This document shows positions 1-5,217 of a stretch of DNA of 5,220 bases, one piece after another (the stretch's first letter is position 1; each line of letters begins with the position of its first letter). The position numbers and the translations under genes are program-made. This DNA comes from Clostridia bacterium. GTDB taxonomy: Bacteria; Bacillota; Clostridia; UBA1381; UMGS1253. The DNA is taken from NCBI GenBank assembly GCA_017411585.1, contig JAFQPV010000172.1, positions 1-5,220 of the forward strand, read 5' to 3'. The notes beneath the pieces are model-generated. The model was not told where the DNA came from. It worked only from the letters and a program-made list of their open reading frames with translations, and did not search any database.

Positions 1-897
1 GACCGGCAGGTTGATTACGATTTTGGTATTGTCCTTTTTAATGTGTTCGATGATGGTTTCGTAGCGCGCCAGCATTGTGGCAATGTCCTTTTCGGAATCT
101 TCATACGCTGTCATTTGCAGCTCATTTGCGCCGAACAGGAAAGTAACGATATCCGGGCGTACAAAGTTGTTTTTCTCCAGATATTTTTCAAAGTTGAATT
201 CAAATTCCGGATTTTCATCCACAATGGTGAATTCGCCATTCTCAAACTTGCAAAGTGCGCCGTCCTTCATAGTGTACATGCCTTCTTCGATCGGCTGGTA
301 GGTAAAGCCGGCGGTGTAGTAGGAATTCGGTGTTTCCTGTACTCTCTGCCAGAATTCATAGCTTCCGTAATAATCCTTTGCGGCTACATTTTTCGGGAAC
401 AGGAACGGGGAAACATCGCTGTTGTCCTTCCAGTAGTTCTCTAAATAGAACTGAATTCTCCAGCCGCCGCGGCCTTCGTGGTTTGCGCTGCGAAGCTTGC
501 GTATGCCACAGGTGCTTGTGTTTTCGGACTTCCAGGAGGCATGATATACATATTCTTCACCGCGCGTCATAGAGTCGCCGATGCACAGCATATTTGCCTG
601 CTTTTTCGAACGCTCGGTCAAATGCACATTGATGGTTTTATCTGCTAAAAGCTCAGCGTATAAGTAAATGCGGATGCGCAGCGGAAAATCGTTTTCCTCG
701 CCGAAGGTATCCAGTCTCCAGCAATGCCCCAGGTTTTTGCCGTAAGCGCAGTCGATTTTCACATCGAAATCCTCGGTATACGGGAACAGAATGTTTTTGT
801 AGTAAATGTTATACTCCTCGCGCTGCGGCGCGATGTCCTGGTTTGTTTTTTCGCGCAGGATATACACGGTATCCGGCAGAATAATCATTGGTTTCAT
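1..897 (-). CDS. SGNH/GDSL-family hydrolase (esterase), 3' part cut off by the window edge
   Basis: The reverse strand reads open from ATG at 897 to position 1 (299 codons, no stop), so the C-terminus lies outside the window. Start choice: GGGAG (complement of 907-911) sits 9 nt upstream of the ATG, behind a good promoter. There is no signal peptide or membrane segment, so it is probably cytoplasmic. Residues 1 to about 100 look like an N-terminal beta-rich accessory domain. The catalytic domain begins with block I, CIGDSMTRG, with nucleophile Ser109. HEGRGGW at 140-146 gives the block II glycine, and FLFGANEL gives block III with oxyanion-hole Asn258. The catalytic Asp/His of block V should lie in the missing part. 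The roughly 110 residues between blocks II and III are longer than in minimal SGNH folds, suggesting an insertion. Family enzymes remove acetyl or other acyl groups from sugars or lipids; the substrate here is unknown. It belongs to a different subfamily from the two SGNH genes at 2143-4341. Confidence 0.88.
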   Translation of the reverse strand, partial: MKPMIILPDTVYILREKTNQDIAPQREEYNIYYKNILFPYTEDFDVKIDCAYGKNLGHCWRLDTFGEENDFPLRIRIYLYAELLADKTINVHLTERSKKQANMLCIGDSMTRGEEYVYHASWKSENTSTCGIRKLRSANHEGRGGWRIQFYLENYWKDNSDVSPFLFPKNVAAKDYYGSYEFWQRVQETPNSYYTAGFTYQPIEEGMYTMKDGALCKFENGEFTIVDENPEFEFNFEKYLEKNNFVRPDIVTFLFGANELQMTAYEDSEKDIATMLARYETIIEHIKKDNTKIVINLPV

Positions 898-921
898 AGA
901 TAGTCACTCCCTTTGCAAATG

Positions 922-950
922 AGTTTAGCATACTGGATGAAAAAAGTCAA
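922..950 (-). promoter_or_regulatory. Sigma-A-type promoter for the leftward SGNH gene
   Basis: On the reverse strand, TTGACT (complement of 945-950) and TAAACT (complement of 922-927) are separated by 17 bp. A TGC triplet directly precedes the -10, making it an extended -10. Transcription would begin near 915, leaving a short leader with GGGAG before the ATG at 897. The -10 is a 4/6 match, offset by the TG extension and near-consensus -35. Confidence 0.65.
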
Positions 951-953
951 TCC

Positions 954-984
954 GTTACAAAAAGACAGGAAATAGTTACAAAAA
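954..984. repeat. Direct repeat GTTACAAAAA, 21-bp period, in the divergent promoter region
   Basis: GTTACAAAAA occurs at 954-963 and again at 975-984. The 21-bp period is close to two helical turns, so both copies face the same side of the DNA. They lie just upstream of both divergent promoters' -35 boxes (945-950 leftward, 989-994 rightward). This is a typical place for an activator such as an AraC-type protein that binds direct repeats. The low-complexity A-tract part of the repeat weakens the case, and no regulator gene is in view. Confidence 0.4.
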
Positions 985-988
985 AACA

Positions 989-1016
989 TTGCAATTTTGC
1001 ACATTTGTGCTACAAT
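989..1016 (+). promoter_or_regulatory. Promoter for the PHP gene, with palindrome in the spacer
   Basis: TTGCAA (989-994) and TACAAT (1011-1016) are 16 bp apart, and TGC at 1008-1010 extends the -10. The start of transcription would be near 1023, giving a leader of only about 15 nt that still holds the AGAGGTG ribosome binding site (1025-1031). The spacer ends in a perfect 12-bp palindrome GCACA-TT-TGTGC (999-1010) that abuts the -10, so a repressor could use it as an operator. Confidence 0.65.
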
Positions 1017-1037
1017 GAAGGCACAGAGGTGAGCAAA

Positions 1038-2045
1038 ATGAAAAAGTACTTATTGCCGGAGAGCGGCACATTTTATAAGGCAAATTTGCATTGCCATTCG
1101 ACCTATTCGGATGGGCGCTGGACGCCGGAGGAAATCAAAAAGGCGTATATGCGGCAGGGGTATTCGATTGTGGCGTACACCGACCACAATGTTTTAATTC
1201 CGCACCACGAGCTGACGGATGAAAACTTCCTTGCTATTCTGGGCACGGAAATCGATATCGACGAGGATGTAAAGCGCTGGGTGCATACGCGCTGTGCACA
1301 CTGGTGTATTTTAGCCATTGACCCGGAAAATGATATTCAGCCGTGCTGGCACAGAGAAAAGTATCAGCTGCAAAACGCCGTATTGCATCGAGACGAGGTC
1401 AAGTTTGACGAATCCGAACCGGACTATGAAAGAGTGTATTCAATTGAGTGCATCAATGACATGATGAAAACGGCGATGGATAAGGGCTTTTTTGTAACCT
1501 ACAACCATCCGACCTGGTCGCTCGAAGGCTTTGAAACCTACAGCAAGTTTAAATATATGCACGCGATGGAGATTTACAATCACTCAGCCTATTATGAAGG
1601 CTACGATGACCATAATTCTAAAGAATACGATGAGCTTTTGCGCCTTGGCAACCGTATTTATGCCATCGCCGCCGATGATAACCATAACCGCGGCGCATAC
1701 GATTCCTTTGGCGGCTATACGATGATTAAGGCGGACAAATTAGAGTACCGCACCGTGATGCAGGCGCTTTTAGACGGTAACTTTTACGCTTCCGAGGGCG
1801 GACCGGATATTCATGAGCTATACTACGAGGACGGCAAGGTGTATGTTACCTTCGACGCTGCGCGCGAAGCGTTTATCTCTAAAGATGTGCGCCGCTCTCA
1901 GCGTGTGTGGCGCGACGGTCAGCTGATTACAAGCGCCGTGTTTGATGTGCGCGAGGATGAAGACTACTTCCGCATCACTATTGTCGGCGAGGACGGCAAG
2001 CGTTCCTATACAAATGCATACTTTATTGATGAGATTATGAAATAA
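1038..2045 (+). CDS. PHP-domain metal-dependent phosphoesterase
   Basis: This 335-residue protein belongs to the PHP superfamily (polymerase and histidinol phosphatase), whose members usually hydrolyse phosphoesters with a two- or three-metal centre. Visible ligands are H18-x-H20 in NLHCHSTYSDG, D25, H50 in YTDHN, E71 in GTEID, H157 in YNHP, and D214/H216 in AADDNH near the end of the barrel. GNFYASEGGPDI at 247-258 and the C-terminal beta-rich tail (about 260-335) match stand-alone PHP proteins rather than DNA polymerase or HisK. There is no signal peptide, so it is probably cytoplasmic. The start is ATG 1038, preceded by AGAGGTG at 1025-1031. An in-frame TTG at 1005 is rejected because it lies upstream of the -10 box. 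The gene is monocistronic, with its own promoter and a terminator that overlaps the stop. The substrate is not predictable; a nucleotide or sugar phosphate is possible. Confidence 0.88.
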   Translation: MKKYLLPESGTFYKANLHCHSTYSDGRWTPEEIKKAYMRQGYSIVAYTDHNVLIPHHELTDENFLAILGTEIDIDEDVKRWVHTRCAHWCILAIDPENDIQPCWHREKYQLQNAVLHRDEVKFDESEPDYERVYSIECINDMMKTAMDKGFFVTYNHPTWSLEGFETYSKFKYMHAMEIYNHSAYYEGYDDHNSKEYDELLRLGNRIYAIAADDNHNRGAYDSFGGYTMIKADKLEYRTVMQALLDGNFYASEGGPDIHELYYEDGKVYVTFDAAREAFISKDVRRSQRVWRDGQLITSAVFDVREDEDYFRITIVGEDGKRSYTNAYFIDEIMK

Positions 2046-2068
2046 AAAAAGCCCGCCGGGCTTTTTTT
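2044..2068 (+). terminator. Rho-independent terminator after the PHP gene
   Basis: A perfect 11-bp inverted repeat, seven A plus GCCC (2044-2054) against GGGC plus seven T (2058-2068), encloses a 3-nt loop. It starts inside the TAA stop codon (2043-2045). The T-tract follows the GC core directly on the plus strand. The symmetric A-tract means it could also stop transcription coming from the right. Confidence 0.88.
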
Positions 2069-2081
2069 ATTGGTACAAGCA

Positions 2082-2110
2082 TTTACTTTTTTTGTGGGTT
2101 GTGGTACAAT
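2082..2110 (+). promoter_or_regulatory. Promoter of the three-gene esterase/deacetylase operon
   Basis: TTTACT (2082-2087) and TACAAT (2105-2110) are 17 bp apart, and TGG at 2102-2104 extends the -10. Transcription should start near 2117, leaving a leader of about 26 nt with GGAGAGG at 2126-2132. The 8-mer TGGTACAA occurs twice here, at 2071-2078 just upstream of the -35 and at 2102-2109 over the -10, which is a possible operator pair. Confidence 0.65.
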
Positions 2111-2142
2111 GGGCGCAAAGAAAAAGGAGAGGATGAATATCT

Positions 2143-3219
2143 ATGTCAAATATTTCACAGCTCGACCCGAATTTTAAGGTCGGCTCCAAAATTGAAAAGG
2201 AAAATGTAAAGTTTTATAACGCCCTGGAAGCACCGTTTAAAATCTACGGGGTATATATGGAAAACGGTCGGTTTCGCCGTATGCCGCAGGCGATTGCCGA
2301 GCAGGTAAATCTCGGTGTAGCTCGATTACACGCCAACACCGCGGGCGGCAGAATTCGCTTTAAAACGAACAGCAGCTTTGTTGCAATTTCGGCGAAAATG
2401 CCGGTGCTCGGCAAGATGTCGCACTTTGCGTTCTCCGGTTCTATTGGCTTTGATTTATATGCCAAAGACGAAAACGGTTTAAAGTACATCAAAACCTTTA
2501 TGCCGACTGTGGATATTACCGAGGGGTATGAAAGCCTTTTAGAGCTTGGCGAAAGCAAAATGCGCGAGATTTTAATTCATTTTCCGACATATAGTGCTGT
2601 TTCCGACTTGTATATCGGTATAGAGGACGGCGCTGTAATCGAAGAGGCGGATGACTATAAGTATGCAAAACCGTTTGTGTGTTATGGCTCGTCGATTACA
2701 CAGGGGGGTTGCGCTTCGCGGTCGGGCAATGCTTATCCATCCTTTTTGTCGCGCTGGTATGACATCGACCATATCAATCTCGGCTTTTCCGGTAGTGCAA
2801 GAGCGGAGGATCCGATTGCGGACTACGTGGCAGGGCTGGACATGTCCTTCTTTTTGTTCGATTATGACCATAATGCAACATCAAATGAGCTTTATTTAAA
2901 TACACACGAAAAAATGTTTAAAAAGGTGCGCGCGGCACATCCGGACATTCCGATTCTGATTATGACGCGCCCAAGCTACAATCTGCACGAGGTTGCGCTT
3001 TCCCGCAAGAAAATTGCATACAGAACCTATGAAAATGCAATTGCAGCCGGGGATAAGCGTGTATGGTTTATGGATGGTGTGCAGCTGATGGCGCTTTGCG
3101 GAGATGAGGGCACGGTGGACAATACACATCCGACAGACCTCGGATTTTTCTCTATGGCAAAAGCAATTGCGAATTGGATAGATACATATAAAATTCTGGA
3201 ACTGATTGAAAAAGCATAA
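2143..3219 (+). CDS. SGNH esterase with N-terminal GxDLY domain, paralogue 1
   Basis: This is a 358-residue predicted carbohydrate or acyl esterase. The N-terminal half (about 1-165) is the beta-rich domain named for its GxDLY motif, seen here as GFDLY at 102-106. The rest is a GDSL-like acylhydrolase domain of the type usually paired with it. Block I is YGSSITQGG with nucleophile Ser184. Block II is NLGFSGSA with Gly214. Block III is DYDHN with Asn244 in place of the common GxND. Block V is DNTH, with Asp326 and His329. All catalytic residues are present, so the enzyme should be active. No signal peptide is visible, which suggests cytoplasmic action on an imported substrate. ATG 2143 is preceded by GGAGAGG at 2126-2132. 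It is the first gene of the operon, and its close paralogue starts 18 bp after its stop. Family members are thought to remove acyl groups from sugars; the substrate is unknown. Confidence 0.9.
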   Translation: MSNISQLDPNFKVGSKIEKENVKFYNALEAPFKIYGVYMENGRFRRMPQAIAEQVNLGVARLHANTAGGRIRFKTNSSFVAISAKMPVLGKMSHFAFSGSIGFDLYAKDENGLKYIKTFMPTVDITEGYESLLELGESKMREILIHFPTYSAVSDLYIGIEDGAVIEEADDYKYAKPFVCYGSSITQGGCASRSGNAYPSFLSRWYDIDHINLGFSGSARAEDPIADYVAGLDMSFFLFDYDHNATSNELYLNTHEKMFKKVRAAHPDIPILIMTRPSYNLHEVALSRKKIAYRTYENAIAAGDKRVWFMDGVQLMALCGDEGTVDNTHPTDLGFFSMAKAIANWIDTYKILELIEKA

Positions 3220-3237
3220 AGGGAGGGGAAACACATT

Positions 3238-4341
3238 ATGTCAAAGATTGAAAAAATTGATAAAAATTTAGCGGTTGGTGCTACGATAAACAAAGAGGGG
3301 CTGGTTTTCTATAATGCCTTGGAAGCGCCGTTTAAAATATACGGCATCTATATGCACGGCGGAAGGTTTCGCCGCATGCCGGAGGAGGTAGCCGCGCAGG
3401 TGAGTCAGGGCGTACTTGGCTTGCATGCTTGTACTGCCGGCGGCAGACTGCGCTTTAAAACGAATAGCAGTGCCATAGCGCTCTGTGTAAAAATGCCGAA
3501 TATTTATCAGGGAGCGCATTTTGCACTTTCGGGCTCGAGCGGCTTCGATTTATATGAAGAAACCGACGAGGGTGTGCGCTATTTTAAAACCTTTATGCCG
3601 AAGGTTGGGATGCAGGAGGGGTATGAAAGCCTTTTGGATTTTGAGGAACTTAATCTTTTAACGCCGGAGTTTAAAAGTGACCCTAAAAAGGTGCGCACCT
3701 ATTTGATTCATTTTCCGACCTACAGTTCTGTTTCCGAGCTGCATATCGGCATCAAAGAAGGCGCAATACTGGAAGCCGCGGAGGAATATAAATATACAAA
3801 ACCGTTTGTGGTTTACGGCTCGTCGATTACGCAGGGTGGCTGTGCTTCCCGCTCGGGGAATGCGTATCCGTCTATTCTGAGTCGCCGTTTCAGCTGTGAC
3901 CATATCAATCTGGGGTTTTCGGGCAGTGCAAAGGCAGAGGATGCGATGATAGAGTATCTTTCCGGATTGGATATGTCTTTCTTTATTTATGACTATGATC
4001 ACAATGCAAATGATAATGAACACTATGCGCAAACGCACGAAAAACTATTTAAATCCGTTCGCACAGCGCATCCGGACATTCCGATTCTGATTTTAACCAG
4101 ACCACGCTATTATCTCAATTCCGTTGGTGTCACGCGTCGTGAAATTGCGTTGAAAACATACGAAAATGCACTTGCCGCAGGTGATAAGCGTGTGTGGTTT
4201 ATGGATGGCAAACAGCTGATGACACTTTGTAAAGACGAGGGAACGGTAGATAACTGTCATCCGACGGACTTTGGATTCCACTCTATGGCAAAAGCTATCG
4301 GCGACTGGATGGTAGAAAATCATATTCTGGAGATGATTTGA
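3238..4341 (+). CDS. SGNH esterase with N-terminal GxDLY domain, paralogue 2
   Basis: This 367-residue protein aligns end to end with its upstream neighbour, roughly 60-70% identical by eye, so the pair is a tandem duplication. GFDLY is at 102-106. The SGNH residues are Ser196 in YGSSITQGG, Gly226 in NLGFSGSA, Asn256 in DYDHN, and Asp338/His341 in DNCH; all are intact. The main length difference is about 12 extra charged residues at 134-155, just before the shared LIHFPTYS strand. The C-terminus is slightly shorter, and otherwise the two are colinear. A strong GGGAGGGG site (3221-3228) precedes ATG 3238, so translation starts independently although transcription is shared. Predicted cytoplasmic, with no signal peptide. 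Both copies keep their active sites, which suggests divergence towards different substrates or acyl positions rather than decay. Confidence 0.9.
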   Translation: MSKIEKIDKNLAVGATINKEGLVFYNALEAPFKIYGIYMHGGRFRRMPEEVAAQVSQGVLGLHACTAGGRLRFKTNSSAIALCVKMPNIYQGAHFALSGSSGFDLYEETDEGVRYFKTFMPKVGMQEGYESLLDFEELNLLTPEFKSDPKKVRTYLIHFPTYSSVSELHIGIKEGAILEAAEEYKYTKPFVVYGSSITQGGCASRSGNAYPSILSRRFSCDHINLGFSGSAKAEDAMIEYLSGLDMSFFIYDYDHNANDNEHYAQTHEKLFKSVRTAHPDIPILILTRPRYYLNSVGVTRREIALKTYENALAAGDKRVWFMDGKQLMTLCKDEGTVDNCHPTDFGFHSMAKAIGDWMVENHILEMI

Positions 4342-5039
4342 TGTTTGGCGGGAAAATGAAAGCGCTGACCTTCAGCTACGATGACGGTGTAACACAGGAT
4401 ATTCGCCTGATAGAGCTTTTTAATAAATACGGCCTAAAGGCGACATTTAACCTGAATTCCGAATTTCTTGGCGGTCAGAATAATCTTGTGCGCAACGGCG
4501 TGGAGATTACGCACAATAAAGTGAAAGCGCAGGATGTTCGCGCAATTTATACAGGGCACGAGGTGGCAGCGCATACACTGACGCACCCGCTTTTGGTAAA
4601 GGAAACGGATGAAGAAGTCATTCGCCAGGTCGAGCAGGACAGGCTTGCGCTGTCAGAGCTTGCAGGCTATGAGGTTATTGGTATGGCGTATCCGTGCGGC
4701 GGCATAAACTGCGACGATCGCGTGGCAAAGCTTATCCGGGAAAACACTGGCATAAAATATGCCCGCACCGTACCGACGACGGAAAGCTTTTCGGTGTATC
4801 CCGACTTGTATCAATACAAGGGCAGTGTGTATCACCACGAACAATGGGATAAAATGCTTGAAATGGGCAAGGCGTTTTTGGAACTGAAAGCCGAAACGCC
4901 GCAGGTGTTCTACATCTGGGGACACGCTTATGAATTTGATATCTATCCGGAGCGCTGGGCACAGTTTGAGGAATTTTTAAAAATGTTGAGCGGATATGAC
5001 GATATTTTCTACGGTACAAATAAAGAAGTGTTGCTTTAA
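4341..5039 (+). CDS. NodB-type polysaccharide deacetylase family protein
   Basis: This 232-residue protein is of the carbohydrate esterase 4 / NodB type, which removes N- or O-acetyl groups from sugars with a divalent metal. Motif 1 is TFSYDDG, with catalytic base D14 and metal ligand D15. Motif 2 is HTLTH, with metal ligands H78 and H82. YPCGG at 117-121 occupies the motif 3 position, with Cys119 where an aromatic residue is more usual. WGH with H195 is motif 5. It is a bare catalytic domain without signal peptide or anchor, so it is probably cytoplasmic, unlike peptidoglycan deacetylases. ATG 4341 shares its A with the preceding TGA and has GGAG at 4329-4332, 8 nt upstream, which indicates translational coupling. 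ATG 4356 (starting MKALTFSYDDG) is a plausible alternative start and would give 227 residues. Its coupling to two esterases suggests all three act on one decorated glycan. Confidence 0.86.
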   Translation: MFGGKMKALTFSYDDGVTQDIRLIELFNKYGLKATFNLNSEFLGGQNNLVRNGVEITHNKVKAQDVRAIYTGHEVAAHTLTHPLLVKETDEEVIRQVEQDRLALSELAGYEVIGMAYPCGGINCDDRVAKLIRENTGIKYARTVPTTESFSVYPDLYQYKGSVYHHEQWDKMLEMGKAFLELKAETPQVFYIWGHAYEFDIYPERWAQFEEFLKMLSGYDDIFYGTNKEVLL

Positions 5040-5041
5040 TA

Positions 5042-5083
5042 AAAAAAGACGGTTTTTATTTTATTTTAAAAACCGTCTTTTTT
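5042..5083 (+). terminator. Rho-independent terminator of the esterase/deacetylase operon
   Basis: A perfect 17-bp stem pairs 5042-5058 with 5067-5083 around an 8-nt AT-only loop. The core is GACGG...CCGTC, flanked by A6 and T6 tracts. It begins 3 bp after the stop codon. The symmetric tracts make it potentially bidirectional, so it would also shield the operon from transcription entering from the right. Confidence 0.88.
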
Positions 5084-5089
5084 ATTGGT

Positions 5090-5099
5090 GCCTTAAGGC
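5090..5099. repeat. 10-bp perfect palindrome GCCTTAAGGC
   Basis: This self-complementary decamer lies between the operon terminator and the end hairpin at 5111-5129. It may belong to the left end of the putative insertion sequence or to the flanking host DNA. Its position about 10 bp outside the hairpin fits an element-end feature, but the exact boundary cannot be set from one end. Confidence 0.4.
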
Positions 5100-5110
5100 G
5101 TGGAAATAAA

Positions 5111-5129
5111 CCCCCAGTTCTACTGGGGG
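5111..5129 (+). repeat. Subterminal hairpin CCCCCAG-TTCTA-CTGGGGG
   Basis: A perfect 7-bp stem (5111-5117 with 5123-5129) closes a 5-nt TTCTA loop. In IS200/IS605 elements the Y1 transposase binds such a hairpin in single-stranded DNA at each end, and a short guide sequence beside its foot recognises the cleavage site. Only AAGAAAAAAG follows, with no T-tract, so it is not an intrinsic terminator for rightward transcripts. Confidence 0.65.
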
Positions 5130-5141
5130 AAGAAAAAAGCT

Positions 5142-5170
5142 TTAGCAAATAAAACCTCCTATGGTATAAT
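5142..5170 (+). promoter_or_regulatory. Promoter of the putative transposase gene
   Basis: A consensus TATAAT (5165-5170) is preceded by TGG at 5162-5164, which extends the -10. TTAGCA (5142-5147), 17 bp upstream, is a weak -35 with 4/6 matches. Transcription would start near 5177, giving a leader of about 44 nt that contains the AAGGAGG site. Confidence 0.7.
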
Positions 5171-5217
5171 AGTAAATGGTTTGGCGACCGCATTACTAAA
5201 ACACCAAGGAGGTTTTA
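5150..5217 (+). promoter_or_regulatory. Inverted repeat that can sequester the transposase ribosome binding site
   Basis: TAAAACCTCCT (5150-5160) is the exact reverse complement of AGGAGGTTTTA (5207-5217), which contains the ribosome binding site. After a bulged A, TGG (5162-5164) continues the pairing with CCA (5204-5206). A second inverted repeat is nested inside: TAGTAA (5170-5175) with TTACTA (5193-5198). The left arm lies upstream of the -10 box, so the element's own transcript lacks it. Only RNA entering from outside could form the stem and hide the AGGAGG. IS10 and IS50 limit expression from outside transcripts in this way. Confidence 0.6.

Noticed and set aside
43..572. Three plus-strand open frames at 43-444, 77-301 and 330-572
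   Set aside because: They lie antisense to the SGNH gene that reads open on the minus strand for 299 codons with recognisable motifs. Their translations show no family features or ribosome binding sites.
1005..1037. Upstream in-frame TTG start for the PHP gene at 1005
   Set aside because: It lies ahead of the -10 box (1011-1016), so it would not be in the transcript. ATG 1038 has a well-placed AGAGGTG site, and the family motif begins soon after.
2244..4323. Minus-strand and alternate-frame open frames within the tandem esterase genes
   Set aside because: They overlap genes with complete catalytic motifs. Similar shadow frames appear in both copies because the copies are paralogous, not because the frames are selected.
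4338..4340. TTG start for the deacetylase at 4338
   Set aside because: The adjacent ATG 4341 is a better codon with ideal GGAG spacing. The TTG would add only one residue.
2044..5083. CRISPR array, tRNA or rRNA signals
   Set aside because: No regularly spaced repeats, cloverleaf-like segments or conserved rRNA stretches were seen. The repeats present are terminators, short operator-like motifs and paralogous coding sequence.
5111..5129. The CCCCCAG/CTGGGGG hairpin as a transcription terminator
   Set aside because: No T-tract follows on the plus strand. The bases before it (complement TTTATTT on the minus strand) form only a weak, interrupted T-run for leftward transcripts, and an insertion-sequence end explains the hairpin better.
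5176..5199. Seven-codon ORF (ATG at 5176, TAA at 5197-5199) ahead of the putative transposase, as a leader peptide
   Set aside because: It begins at or before the predicted transcription start and has no ribosome binding site. It shows no attenuation-type codon run.
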